From contig JAILRG010000076.1 of NCBI GenBank assembly GCA_024698325.1, positions 62,001 to 126,000 of the forward strand: 64,000 nt of DNA. Direction: 5' to 3'. Each line of letters begins with the position of its first letter. Within the stretch, counting starts at the first letter, position 1. The notes below the pieces were generated by a model, which made no database searches, was not told the DNA's origin, and saw only the letters and a list, made by a program, of their open reading frames with translations. Both the position numbers and the translations under genes were made by a program. Positions 43,905 through 53,795 of this stretch are shown here, one piece after another. This DNA comes from Treponema sp. (GTDB taxonomy: Bacteria > Spirochaetota > Spirochaetia > Treponematales > Treponemataceae).

Positions 43905-45824
43905 ATTCCTTTTTCAAGTAGGATTCTTTCTTCAATTCATTCTCCTCAAGATGTGCATAATCTTCCTGAATCCCGGCTCCCGGAACTTGCTGAAGAGATT
44001 AGAAAAAAAATAATTTCTGTCGTAGCAAAAAATGGCGGGCATCTGGCCAGTAATCTTGGAATAGTTGAGCTGACTGTTGCCTTGCACAGGGTGTTCACAA
44101 GCCCTGAGGATGCCATTATTTTTGATGTAAGCCACCAGTGCTATGCGCATAAAATGCTTACAGGACGCTATGAACAGTTTGATTCGCTGCGCCAGCATGG
44201 CGGAATATCCGGTTTTACCAGACACAACGAAAGTCCGCATGATTATTTTGATAACGGACATGCTTCAACATCCATCTCGCAGGCGCTCGGCCTGCTGACA
44301 GCATGGGAAGCGCAGGGAAAGAAAGGAAAAGTTGTCGCTGTCATTGGTGACGGTGCGCTTACCGGAGGCCTTGCGTTTGAAGGGCTGATGCATGCCGGTC
44401 AGCTTGCAAAAAATCTGATTGTTATACTCAATGACAACAAAATGTCCATAGATGCGAACAATGGCATGCTTTCCAGCTACCTTAGCCGGATTACCGTGTC
44501 GCATTTTTACCAGACTGCAAGACGCTGCATCGACAGAATTGTAGATGCAATCCCCAATTCAAAGCACCATCTCGGAAAGCTGCTTTTCCGCTTTAAGCGG
44601 GGCTTAAAAGGGCTTTTCCTTACAGATAATCTGTTTACGGACCTCGGGTTTGAGTATGTCGGTCCTCTTGACGGACACAATATAAAGGAACTCGAAGAGG
44701 TTTTGCGCCGCGTGCGTACCTTGTCCCAGCCTGTAGTCGTGCATATCCGCACAAAAAAAGGAAAGGGCTATAGTCCCGCGGAAAACGATCCCGCAAGCTT
44801 TCATGGCATCGGACCGTTTGCAATCAGCGATGGAAAGGTCGAAAAATTTGATGCCTTAAGTTTTACGGAGGCATTCAGTAATTCCGTCGTTGCGCTTGCA
44901 GAAACGCATCCGGAAATTGCGGCCATTACCGCTGCAATGGCAAAGGGAACCGGACTTGATGCATTTTCCCGGCATTTTGCTGACCGGTTTTTCGATGTGG
45001 GGATTGCGGAAGAGCATGCCGTCACATTTGCGTCAGGACTTGCCCGCGGGGGCATGATTCCTGTCGTAGCCATTTACTCGACTTTTATACAGCGATCCAT
45101 CGATCAGATTATTCATGACGTGGCACTTCCTGCGCTGCCTGTTGTACTGGTGTTTGACCGCGCAGGTCCCGTCCCGAATGACGGTGAAACTCATCAGGGA
45201 GTTTTTGACATTTCGCTTCTGCGTTCTGTGCCGAATCTGCAGATGCTTTGTCCGGCGAGCGCTTCTGATTTGTCACTTTGCCTTGACTGGGCCGTGCACT
45301 GCGGGCTTCCTGTCGCCATCCGCTATCCGAAGCTTACCTGCCCGTCAGAGTTACCGGCGTTTTCGCTTCCGGTGGTGCCGGGACGCGGAATACTCCTGAC
45401 CTGTTCTGACTTTGAGCCGTCGCTCAGCGTTGAATTTGAGGATACTGAGCCGCGTCAGAAACTGCTTCTGGTTTGCACAGGCGGCTTTTACAGTGAGACT
45501 TTGCAGGCTGCCAGAGCGCTTCTTCTGGACAGTATCTACGCTGATATTTACTGCCTGCGGTTCATAAAGCCGCTCGATGAAGCGTATATTAAGGACCTTG
45601 CAGCGCAGTATACTGGCGTTCTATTGATTGAAGATGGGGTAAAGACCGGCGGTGTTGCTGAATACATACAGATGCTTTTGTATGCTTCCGGCTACACCAA
45701 TACTGCGGTAAAAGCTTTTCCCGAGACATTCTTCGCACACGGAAGCCGCGCGCAGGTCTGTGAAGATGCCGGTATGCTGCCAAAACATTTGGTGCACTCT
45801 GCAAAGCAGCTGCTGAACTCTTAG
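43905..45824 (+). CDS. dxs: 1-deoxy-D-xylulose-5-phosphate synthase (start probably upstream of the listed GTG 43953)
   Basis: GGHLASNLGIVELTVALHRVF, DVSHQCYAHKMLTGR, GDGALTGGLAFEGLMHAG, FDVGIAEEHAVTFASGLA; in-frame upstream SSRILSSIHSPQDVHNLPESRLPELAEEIR matches the normal DXS N-terminus. Confidence 0.9.
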   Translation: MPFSSRILSSIHSPQDVHNLPESRLPELAEEIRKKIISVVAKNGGHLASNLGIVELTVALHRVFTSPEDAIIFDVSHQCYAHKMLTGRYEQFDSLRQHGGISGFTRHNESPHDYFDNGHASTSISQALGLLTAWEAQGKKGKVVAVIGDGALTGGLAFEGLMHAGQLAKNLIVILNDNKMSIDANNGMLSSYLSRITVSHFYQTARRCIDRIVDAIPNSKHHLGKLLFRFKRGLKGLFLTDNLFTDLGFEYVGPLDGHNIKELEEVLRRVRTLSQPVVVHIRTKKGKGYSPAENDPASFHGIGPFAISDGKVEKFDALSFTEAFSNSVVALAETHPEIAAITAAMAKGTGLDAFSRHFADRFFDVGIAEEHAVTFASGLARGGMIPVVAIYSTFIQRSIDQIIHDVALPALPVVLVFDRAGPVPNDGETHQGVFDISLLRSVPNLQMLCPASASDLSLCLDWAVHCGLPVAIRYPKLTCPSELPAFSLPVVPGRGILLTCSDFEPSLSVEFEDTEPRQKLLLVCTGGFYSETLQAARALLLDSIYADIYCLRFIKPLDEAYIKDLAAQYTGVLLIEDGVKTGGVAEYIQMLLYASGYTNTAVKAFPETFFAHGSRAQVCEDAGMLPKHLVHSAKQLLNS

Positions 45825-45979
45825 GAGGCATGGTAAAGAGGGGCGTTTATGTGCTTTTTTTCCATGTGCTGATTTTGCAGGGCCTGGAATGTGGCGTTTG
45901 CAGGGCCTTTAAAATGCGGTTTTGAAACACTGCACGGCCGCTATTGTACTGTTTGTGGCATTAAAAAAAGGAGTGATGT

Positions 45980-46855
45980 ATGAAAAAGCTTGTACTTGCA
46001 GACAGAACTTTACAGACAGATAAAGCTGCTTTTGTCATGGGAATTGTAAATGTTACGCCGGATTCTTTTTATGCTGAAAGCCGTGCGGGAGCTGGATGCC
46101 GAGCCATCGACTATGCGCTCAGACTTATAGATGAGGGCGCTGATATTCTTGATATTGGCGGAGAAAGCACCCGGCCTGGCTCTGACTATGTAGATGCAGA
46201 AGAGGAAATCCGTCGTGTTGTGCCTCTTGTCCAGGAAATCCGTAAGCATAACCGTACCGTTGCCATTTCTGTTGATACGAGAAAAAGTGCTGTCATGCAG
46301 GCGGCCCTGGATGCCGGCGCTGATATTCTGAATGATGTATCCGCACTTGAAGATGACGAGGCGCTGTTTCCGCTGTGCGCCCGTTCTGGTATTCCGGTCA
46401 TTTTAATGCATAAGCGCGGAATTCCGCAGAATATGCAGGCGAACACTGCCTACCGCGATGTTTTTTCTGAAGTTGATGAATATCTTGCCGCCAGAGCGGA
46501 GCTTGCAGTGAGCCGTGGAATTGCTGCTGATAAAATAATTGTTGATCCTGGAATCGGCTTTGGAAAAGATGCAGCCGGAAACAGCACTCTTATCCTGCAC
46601 TGCGGCGAGCTTTGCAAGGGACGCTATCCTGTGCTTATGGCTCTTTCCCGCAAAACTGTCATCGGCGCGCTTTTACAGCGTGGCTCTTCTCCCGTACCGC
46701 CGGAAGAGCGGCTTTTTGGTACTGTAGCCGCAGATATCCTTGCAGTGCAGGGCGGAGCTTCCCTTATCCGCGTGCATGATGTAAAACCCGCTGTTGATAC
46801 TATGACACTGCTCGAGAAAATCTCTATACTGGACGGGGGCCTGGCAAAAGCGTGA
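45980..46855 (+). CDS. folP: Dihydropteroate synthase
   Basis: MGIVNVTPDSFYAESRAG; DIGGESTRPGSDYV; ILNDVSALEDDE; ILMHKRGIPQNMQ; IIVDPGIGFGKD. Confidence 0.95.
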   Translation: MKKLVLADRTLQTDKAAFVMGIVNVTPDSFYAESRAGAGCRAIDYALRLIDEGADILDIGGESTRPGSDYVDAEEEIRRVVPLVQEIRKHNRTVAISVDTRKSAVMQAALDAGADILNDVSALEDDEALFPLCARSGIPVILMHKRGIPQNMQANTAYRDVFSEVDEYLAARAELAVSRGIAADKIIVDPGIGFGKDAAGNSTLILHCGELCKGRYPVLMALSRKTVIGALLQRGSSPVPPEERLFGTVAADILAVQGGASLIRVHDVKPAVDTMTLLEKISILDGGLAKA

Positions 46856-47670
46856 ATGCATTTAACAACCTGAAAATCCTGTATGATTATATACGGCCGG
46901 TACTCGATATAGCGGTCATGACCTTTTTGCTTTACAAGGCGTATCAGATCATCATAAAGACCAATGGCGTTCAGATTATCCGTGCCGGTATTATCGTCGC
47001 CATGTCGTATGCTGTGGCGCTTCTGTTCAGACTTTCCATGCTGCTGTGGCTGCTCAATTTTATCGCTCCCGGTCTGGTTGTCTGCTTTGCCATCGTATTC
47101 CAGCCGGAAATCCGCAAGATGTTCTTGAAGCTGGGGCAGGGCGAATGGTTTGCCTTCGGAAAGCGCAGCCGGCACACATATGTAGACTCCGTGATTATTG
47201 CGGCCGAAATGCTTTCAAAGCAGCGTCGCGGCATGCTTGCGGTTTTTGTGCGGCATACAAAGATGGATGACATTATGGATACCGGAACGCGAATCAATGC
47301 AGACCTGTCTTCAAACCTGCTGGTGACTATTTTTGGACACGACACCCCCCTTCATGACGGCGCATGCTTTATTCAGGCGGGAAAAGTTGTCTCTGCAGGC
47401 TGTTTTTTGCCGCTGTCAGAGCAGTATGATATTAAAAAGACATTTGGCACACGCCATCGTGCGGCCCTTGGCTTAAGCGAACAGACGGATGCTGTTGTCC
47501 TGGTTGTTTCTGAGGAGTCTGGCGCAATCAGCCTTGCTTACGATTCCCACCTGCATTATGACCTGAAAACAGAGCAGCTGACAAAAGTGCTTGAGAATCT
47601 TCTGGATTTAACTCCTGATCAATATACGATTGAGGATACCATTGATGAAAGTAAATCAGCTTATAAGTAA
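46852..47670 (+). CDS. cdaA: Diadenylate cyclase CdaA (DisA_N domain)
   Basis: N-terminal TMs; FGHDTPLHDGACFIQAGKVVSAGCFLPLS (DGA) and FGTRHRAALGLSEQTDAVVLVVSEESGAISLA (RHR) motifs; GTG start. Confidence 0.95.
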   Translation: MNAFNNLKILYDYIRPVLDIAVMTFLLYKAYQIIIKTNGVQIIRAGIIVAMSYAVALLFRLSMLLWLLNFIAPGLVVCFAIVFQPEIRKMFLKLGQGEWFAFGKRSRHTYVDSVIIAAEMLSKQRRGMLAVFVRHTKMDDIMDTGTRINADLSSNLLVTIFGHDTPLHDGACFIQAGKVVSAGCFLPLSEQYDIKKTFGTRHRAALGLSEQTDAVVLVVSEESGAISLAYDSHLHYDLKTEQLTKVLENLLDLTPDQYTIEDTIDESKSAYK

Positions 47671-48661
47671 TATTCAGGAACACTGGCCGGCAAAAGTCAT
47701 CTGCTTTATCATGGCGCTGGGACTGTATGTTTTGTTTCAGGTTTCCAGCCTTGATACAAAGACGTTCATCGTGCCGCTGCATGTAAGCGCGGAAAACGGT
47801 ATTGTCCCCGCAGCTCCCTATCCGGCTGAGGTGAAGATAACGGTCAGATGCAGTAAGGATGATGTCCTTTTGCTGCGCGAGTCCGACTTTTACGCGTATT
47901 TGAATGCGGACTACCTTACCGATGACGGCACATACGACCTGCATGTGTACACAAAGCTTTCTGGAAACGCGCTTCTGGTTGATCCTCTTGAGATACGGAT
48001 AAGTCCTGAGGCGGTGCCGCTCACTGTCGAGCAGCAGGTTTCGGGCTATGTACCGGTAAGTCCCCTGCTTGCGGGAAATCCGGCTCACGGGTATGAAGTG
48101 AAGGGGACGGTTGTCACTCCTTCCCAGATAAAGATGACCGGCCCGCACAATATGGTGGAAAAATACCGCCGGCTCCAGACAAAAACTGTTTCTGTAGAGG
48201 GAATTTCTGAATCACAGACGTTTGACGTCGCACTTGAGACGGGAAGCAGCTTTGTCAGAAATGATGATGTAAAGACGGTGTCGGTTCAGGTGACGGTTGA
48301 GCCTGTCATCATCGAGCGGACGTTTGAGAATCTGCCGGTAAACCTCATCAATGTTCCGGAAGGGCTTGAGGCAAAGCTGTCAGTGGAAACGGCATCTCTT
48401 ACGCTTACCGGCGCTCAGAGTGAGCTTGAAAAATATGCTCCTACCGGCTTTGTCTTTTTTGTAAACTGCGGCTCTGTTACCAGTACTGGTATTGTGGAGC
48501 TTCCGCTTACCGTGATGGTTCCGGGAAGCTTTACTGTCAGCGACTCGGTCGCAAAGACGGTGTCGGTGCGTTTTACTGAGTTTGTCCAGAAGCGGGACCC
48601 TGCTCCTTCAGAAGGCGCTGAGCCGCCTGCAGCAGAAGATGAAGAGACTGAAAGCTTATGA
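47645..48661 (+). CDS. cdaR: CdaR (YbbR-domain) family protein
   Basis: One N-terminal TM followed by YbbR-like repeats; overlaps cdaA by 26 bp. Confidence 0.85.
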   Translation: MKVNQLISNIQEHWPAKVICFIMALGLYVLFQVSSLDTKTFIVPLHVSAENGIVPAAPYPAEVKITVRCSKDDVLLLRESDFYAYLNADYLTDDGTYDLHVYTKLSGNALLVDPLEIRISPEAVPLTVEQQVSGYVPVSPLLAGNPAHGYEVKGTVVTPSQIKMTGPHNMVEKYRRLQTKTVSVEGISESQTFDVALETGSSFVRNDDVKTVSVQVTVEPVIIERTFENLPVNLINVPEGLEAKLSVETASLTLTGAQSELEKYAPTGFVFFVNCGSVTSTGIVELPLTVMVPGSFTVSDSVAKTVSVRFTEFVQKRDPAPSEGAEPPAAEDEETESL

Positions 48662-49077
48662 TTTACGGAATAGGCTGCGACATCGCCGAGGTGGCCCGCT
48701 TCGAAAAATGGGTGGAAAGCGGGAGCCTGTGCGAGCGTTTTTTTAACGAGGCAGAGCAGTGGACGGGAAAAGCAAAAGCCCGCGCCTCGTGGGAGCATTA
48801 TGCTGCGCGCTTTGCTGCCAAGGAAGCGTTTTCTAAAGCGCTTGGTACGGGATTTTCAGGCCTGGTGCTGAAAGATTTTTGGGTGGTGAAAGATGAGGCT
48901 GGAAAGCCTTCGTTTGCGTTTGCACCGTCGGTTCAGGCGCTGCTTGACGCTCGTGCGGGCGCGGGGGCAAGGGTTCACCTTTCCCTGAGCCATGAAAAAT
49001 CTTTCGCAATCGCCTATGTTGTGATAGAATCAAAAGACGGTGCTTCTGGCGCCAGTACAGGAGAAATAAGTGGCTAA
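48658..49077 (+). CDS. acpS: Holo-[acyl-carrier-protein] synthase
   Basis: MIYGIGCDIAEVARFEKWVES; AARFAAKEAFSKALGTG; HLSLSHEKSFAIAYVV. Confidence 0.93.
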   Translation: MIYGIGCDIAEVARFEKWVESGSLCERFFNEAEQWTGKAKARASWEHYAARFAAKEAFSKALGTGFSGLVLKDFWVVKDEAGKPSFAFAPSVQALLDARAGAGARVHLSLSHEKSFAIAYVVIESKDGASGASTGEISG

Positions 49078-49984
49078 ATCAGCGTTTACCAAAAAACCTG
49101 CAATTTCATACTGGTCAAAAACGAAGGTTCTGTGCCCGGTCTGCCAGAAAGAGTTTCAGCGTGAAGAAATGCTTTCTGGAAGCGGACGCATGATTGCAGG
49201 CGACCTTACTGATGAACTGCGCCGGAATTACGAGCCTTCCAAAAAATATGGCATGATTTATCCGCTGCTGTATGCGGTAGGCGCCTGCCCGAAGTGTCAC
49301 ATGGCGCTTTTGTGGTCTGATTTTAAGGAAGTGGATGATAAAAACAGCTTGCGGCGCATTCACCTTGATGAAGAAAACCGCCGTAACCGCACGTTCACGA
49401 TTTTTCCCTATTATGACCTAATCAAAGAGCGGTCGCTTCTGGACGGAGCTGCGATTTATTATCTTGCGCTTCAGACATACGAGCTGCTGGACGTAACCTA
49501 TGCGCCTACGTTCAAGCGGGGGCTTATCTGCCTGCGCCTTGCATGGCTCTGCCGCGACCTGGACCGGGTGATGCCGAATCACAATTACAACTACATAGCC
49601 GAAGTGTTTTACCGGAAGGCAACATTCTTCTACGAGCAGACGGTGCTAAATGAAATGAGCGGCACTGAGTCCATCACTGTCGTGAACAATTTTGGCCCGG
49701 ATATCGACAAAAATTACGGCTATGACGGCCTTATTTATCTTGGAAGCCTGCTTGAATATAAATACGGGCAGAAAGAGGATTTGCCGCTGCGCTATAAAAA
49801 GCTTGATGCCGGAAAGCGCTCTATCGCGCGTATTTTCGGCCTGGGTAAGTCCTCGAAGAATAAGCCCGGCCCGCTTCTTGAGCATGCGCGAAACCTGTAT
49901 GACACACTTACCGCGGAACTGAAGGCTGCAAATACGATTGATTTTGAATTCAACGAGGATGATGACGGGGAGTCTGAAAGCTGA
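49070..49984 (+). CDS. DUF2225 domain-containing protein
   Basis: KVLCPVCQKEFQREEMLSGSGRMIAGDLTDELRRNYEPSKKYGMIYPLLYAVGACPKCHMALLWSDF. Confidence 0.85.
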   Translation: MAKSAFTKKPAISYWSKTKVLCPVCQKEFQREEMLSGSGRMIAGDLTDELRRNYEPSKKYGMIYPLLYAVGACPKCHMALLWSDFKEVDDKNSLRRIHLDEENRRNRTFTIFPYYDLIKERSLLDGAAIYYLALQTYELLDVTYAPTFKRGLICLRLAWLCRDLDRVMPNHNYNYIAEVFYRKATFFYEQTVLNEMSGTESITVVNNFGPDIDKNYGYDGLIYLGSLLEYKYGQKEDLPLRYKKLDAGKRSIARIFGLGKSSKNKPGPLLEHARNLYDTLTAELKAANTIDFEFNEDDDGESES

Positions 49985-50760
49985 TGCGCAACATTCTCCT
50001 TACGCTTTCGTATGACGGAACCGATTTTTGCGGCTGGCAGCGGCAGGATAAAGCTGACGGCGGAAAACCGGTTCGGACCGTGCAGGCTGCGATAGAAGCG
50101 GCACTTGAAAAACTGCATAAGAGGCCGGTTGCTCTTGCCGGAAGCGGACGCACTGACAGTGGCGTCCATGCATCTTCCCAGGCCGCGAACTTTTTTTCAC
50201 CGATAGACTCCATTCCTGTTGACCGCTATCCGCTTGCGCTGAATGCGTTTCTGCCGCCGGATGTGCGCATTCACACGGCGCGTGAAGTGCCGGAAGATTT
50301 CAGCGCGCGTTTTTCTGCTACGAGCCGCACCTACCGATATTTCCTGTATCCGGGAGATGCCCCCCTTGCAAGCGACATGCGCTATGTCTGGGCACTCCGC
50401 CGGCAGGTAGATGTAGGGGTGCTGAATGATATGGCTTCTGTCCTGCATGGCGAGATTGACTGCGCGACTTTTGCGGCGGCAGGAGATGCAAGCCTGTCGA
50501 CAAAACGCTATATTGAACACGCCTGTTTTTTTCCTCAGGGGGATAAAGTCGTATTTGAAATCTGCGCCAATGCCTTTTTGTGGAAAATGGTGCGGAGCCT
50601 TACCGGCACGCTTGTTTCATTCGAGAAAGAAGGAAAAGGGAAAAAAGAGTTCGCCGAGGCGCTTTTCGCCTGTGACCGAAGCAAAGCCGGGCCTACAGCG
50701 CCGCCACAGGGGCTTTTCCTCTGGAACGTAAGCTTTTCAGGTGTCCGGCGCCACGTGTAA
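49984..50760 (+). CDS. truA: tRNA pseudouridine(38-40) synthase
   Basis: LSYDGTDFCGWQRQ; GSGRTDSGVHASSQAANF; ARFSATSRTYRYFLYPG; FLWKMVRSLTGTLV. Confidence 0.96.
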   Translation: MRNILLTLSYDGTDFCGWQRQDKADGGKPVRTVQAAIEAALEKLHKRPVALAGSGRTDSGVHASSQAANFFSPIDSIPVDRYPLALNAFLPPDVRIHTAREVPEDFSARFSATSRTYRYFLYPGDAPLASDMRYVWALRRQVDVGVLNDMASVLHGEIDCATFAAAGDASLSTKRYIEHACFFPQGDKVVFEICANAFLWKMVRSLTGTLVSFEKEGKGKKEFAEALFACDRSKAGPTAPPQGLFLWNVSFSGVRRHV

Positions 50761-50840
50761 ATCGGTAATCATCGGGCTGTCGTAAAATTGCAAATCGGTA
50801 AACATTCTGCTGTCGCAAATCGGTAATTAGCGGGCTGTCG
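50759..50840. repeat. Three copies of a 24-bp imperfect direct repeat (AAATCGGTAAtcATcgGGCTGTCG)
   Basis: Copies at 50759-50782, 50792-50815, 50817-50840; the first overlaps the truA stop codon. Confidence 0.9.
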
Positions 50841-50868
50841 GCCATTACGGCTGACTCATTTTTTCGCA

Positions 50869-52881
50869 TTACAGCAGGCTTACCGGGTCTACATCACATT
50901 CAATGTACACGTCGCTTGGGGAGCGGTACTGCTCAAGGAATACGCCCGCAGCCTGCTGCAGGGGAAGGAGCTTTTTCCCGCGAAGCAGAATCTGGTACCT
51001 CCAGTTTGCCGCAATCTTTACAAGCGGACATTCTGCAGGGCCGAGTACTTCTACGTCCTGTGCGCCCTCATTTTTAAGCAGCGCTTCCAGAATATGGGCA
51101 GCTCCCTCTGCTGCCAGCGCTGCCTGCTTTTCTGTAGGCGCGCGGAATACCAGGCGCACCATGCGCGCATACGGCGGAAAACCGAGCAGTTCCCGCGTGG
51201 AAAGCTCTCCAGTGTAAAAACGCGCAATATCACCCTTTACGGCGCAGAGAACCGGCTCCCGGTCGGGGCTGTAGGTTTGGACAAGTACCTTGCCGTCTGG
51301 GAAAAAACGGCCGGCGCGCCCGGCAACCTGCGTAATTAAGGCAAAGGTGCGCTCTGCGGCGCGAAAATCCGGCAGATGAAGGCCTGTGTCGGCAAGCACC
51401 ACGCCGACCAAAAGCAGGTTCGGAAAATTAAGCCCCTTTGCGACCATCTGCGTTCCCAGCATGATGTCGTATTCACCGCGGCGGAATGCATCCAGTTTTT
51501 CCTGGAGCTCGCCCTTGTGGGTAAGGCTGTCGGTGTCTATGCGGATAACCCGGGCCGTGGGGAATTTTGCCGCAACTTCGGCTTCTATGTATTCGGTGCC
51601 GAATCCTGAATAGCCCACGTCGAGTGAGCCGCAGGCGGGGCACTGCTGGGGCGGTGTAACTGACCAGCCGCAGTAATGGCAGCGCAGGCGTTTTTCGCTT
51701 TTGTGGTAGGTAAGCGCCACGGAGCAGTTTTTGCATGTAAGCTCGTAGCCGCAGCTGTTGCAGCGGAAAAAATGGGTAAAGCCGCGCCGGTTCAGAAAGA
51801 GAATGGTCTGCCGTTTTTGCGCAAGTGTCTCGCGTACCGCTTCTGCAAGCGGCTCAGAGATGCAGCCACCTGCTGCAGGCTGCAGGCTCAAGTTTATGCT
51901 TGTGATTTCAGGCATTTTTCCGCCAGCGAGGCGCCGGGTAAGCGTGTGCCGCCTGATGATGCCCTGCTGCATGGAAAACCATGCTTCCACGCTGGGGGTT
52001 GCGCTTCCCATCACAAGCGGTATGCCCTCTTTTTTTGCGCGGTACATGGCGACCTGCCGGGCGTGGTAGCGGGGCGTGTTTCCGCTTTTATAGGAGCCGT
52101 CATGCTCTTCGTCGATAATGATAAGCCCTAAATCCGGCACCGGCGCAAAGACAGCGCTGCGCGCGCCGATTACGACGCGGGCCTCGCGGTGCAGAATCCG
52201 CTTCCATTCACCTAAGCGCTGGCTTGGTGTCAGTTCTGAATGCAGCACGGCTACCGTTTTTCCAAAGCGCGCGCTGACAGCTTCGATAACCTGTCCGGTA
52301 AGTCCGATTTCCGGCACCAGATAGATGACGCCTTTCCCCTGTAAGAGAAGCCGTTCCGCTGCCTGTAGGAAGACTTCGGTTTTTCCGGTGCCAGTAGCGC
52401 CATAAAGATAGTGAAATCTTCCGGCTTGAGAGGTGGATTCATCTTCTGCGAGTATGCCTTCCACCGCCTGCTTCTGCTCGTCACTTAGTACGCGCGGGGT
52501 TGCTTCCGGCGCCTCCTCTGCAAACGAAAAGCTTCCGGCATCCGTTCCTCGTTTTCCGCTTGGAAGCATGGCGCTTAAGGCCTCGCCGTGTGAGCACAGG
52601 TAAAAGCGTGACACCCACAGCGCAAGGTCAATCGTATCTTTTGTAACGAGCGGCTCTTTGTCTACGAGGCGCAGAATCGGGCGGATTTTGCTTTCGTCGA
52701 CCGGGCAGTCTGGCGGAAGCTCTGCATACTGGGCGATGATGTAGCCGGTCATGCGCCGGTTTCCAAACTTTACGTCAGCCCGCCAGCCGGTAAGGTCTGG
52801 AATGCTTGCGTTTTCTTCGAGGTCTGCGTAGGTAAAGGCGCTTTTTAGCGGCAGGTTCAGAACGAGTGAAAGATACCGCAC
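50869..52881 (-). CDS. priA: Primosomal protein N' (PriA helicase)
   Basis: YLYGATGTGKTEVFLQAAERLL; IIDEEHDGSYKSGNTPRYHARQVA; four CxxC zinc pairs CNSCGYELTCKNCSVALTYH..CHYCGW..CPACGS; LGTQMVAKGLNFPN. Confidence 0.97.
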   Translation of the reverse strand: MRYLSLVLNLPLKSAFTYADLEENASIPDLTGWRADVKFGNRRMTGYIIAQYAELPPDCPVDESKIRPILRLVDKEPLVTKDTIDLALWVSRFYLCSHGEALSAMLPSGKRGTDAGSFSFAEEAPEATPRVLSDEQKQAVEGILAEDESTSQAGRFHYLYGATGTGKTEVFLQAAERLLLQGKGVIYLVPEIGLTGQVIEAVSARFGKTVAVLHSELTPSQRLGEWKRILHREARVVIGARSAVFAPVPDLGLIIIDEEHDGSYKSGNTPRYHARQVAMYRAKKEGIPLVMGSATPSVEAWFSMQQGIIRRHTLTRRLAGGKMPEITSINLSLQPAAGGCISEPLAEAVRETLAQKRQTILFLNRRGFTHFFRCNSCGYELTCKNCSVALTYHKSEKRLRCHYCGWSVTPPQQCPACGSLDVGYSGFGTEYIEAEVAAKFPTARVIRIDTDSLTHKGELQEKLDAFRRGEYDIMLGTQMVAKGLNFPNLLLVGVVLADTGLHLPDFRAAERTFALITQVAGRAGRFFPDGKVLVQTYSPDREPVLCAVKGDIARFYTGELSTRELLGFPPYARMVRLVFRAPTEKQAALAAEGAAHILEALLKNEGAQDVEVLGPAECPLVKIAANWRYQILLRGKKLLPLQQAAGVFLEQYRSPSDVYIECDVDPVSLL

Positions 52882-53795
52882 TATCTTTCTCCGGAGAGGG
52901 GCGCCTGCTCGTCAAATGCACGTGCGTAGTCAGGTTCCAGCGACAGGAGCCGCTCGCGCAGCATTTTTAAGTCTTCCCAGGCGGGGCGCTTTAAGCTTTC
53001 GTCGCGGAGAAGGGCGCTCGGATGGTAGGTAACCGCCACCGGAATGCCGTTCCATTCATAAAAGGCGCCTCTCATGTGGCTTATGCCGTCTGTCGTCTTT
53101 AACAGGTTTTTGACCGCCGTGTTTCCCACGCACAAAATCATGCGGGGTTTAAGGGCAGAAAGCTGGGCATGCAGGAATGACTCGCAGGCGGCGGCTTCTT
53201 CTGGATACGGCGTGCGGTTCTGCGGCGGACGGCATTTTACGATATTGCAGATGTAGCAGTTTGTGGTGCGCGAAAGCTTGATTGCGGATAGCATTTTGTC
53301 CAGAAGCTTTCCGGCCTTTCCTACAAACGGTTCTCCCTGCATGTCTTCGTCGTGTCCCGGCCCTTCGCCTATGACTGCCACTACCGGATGCCGCACGCCT
53401 GTACCAGGTACCGTGTTTGTGCGGGTCTGAGAAAGCGGGCATCTTGTGCATACGGAAATCTTCTGTGCAATGTGTGTAAGCGCGTCGCTGTCAGCGGCTT
53501 CTGGTAACGCGCCGTAAGTGGCGGGCTTTTCTGCCGCCGCATACTCTGCAGTCGCATGTCCCGGTGCCGCAGCTTGTCCCGGAGACGCATGTCCCGGTGC
53601 CGCATATCCGGGTGCCGCCGCTAGCCCTGCTGCCGCAACAGCCTGTGCCGGTGTGGCCTTTTCCGCTGTATGTGCCATCTCGTCATCAGTGAAAACCGGC
53701 ATGTCGCCTGAAAAAGCAGGATCTTCATAGCCAAGAAGCGCATCCGCGGCGGTTTTAAGAAGTGTATATATCGTCTGTTTGTCGTTGGAAGTCAT
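52881..53795 (-). CDS. Type-4 uracil-DNA glycosylase with low-complexity Ala/Pro/Gly linker
   Basis: [83 protein letters not shown]; Fe-S cysteines. Confidence 0.93.
   Translation of the reverse strand: MTSNDKQTIYTLLKTAADALLGYEDPAFSGDMPVFTDDEMAHTAEKATPAQAVAAAGLAAAPGYAAPGHASPGQAAAPGHATAEYAAAEKPATYGALPEAADSDALTHIAQKISVCTRCPLSQTRTNTVPGTGVRHPVVAVIGEGPGHDEDMQGEPFVGKAGKLLDKMLSAIKLSRTTNCYICNIVKCRPPQNRTPYPEEAAACESFLHAQLSALKPRMILCVGNTAVKNLLKTTDGISHMRGAFYEWNGIPVAVTYHPSALLRDESLKRPAWEDLKMLRERLLSLEPDYARAFDEQAPLSGER
53552..53622. repeat. In-frame minisatellite encoding the APG[Y/H/Q]A linker of the UDG gene
   Basis: Units GCATGTCCCGGTGCC / GCAGCTTGTCCCGGAGAC / GCATGTCCCGGTGCC / GCATATCCGGGTGCC. Confidence 0.8.

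Noticed and set aside
45834-45930. 31-aa ORF between dxs and folP
   Set aside because: SD directly abuts the ATG and the peptide looks non-conserved; insufficient support.
50759-50840. Short CRISPR array
   Set aside because: Only three imperfect 24-bp repeats, spacers of 9 and 1 nt, and no cas genes in the window.
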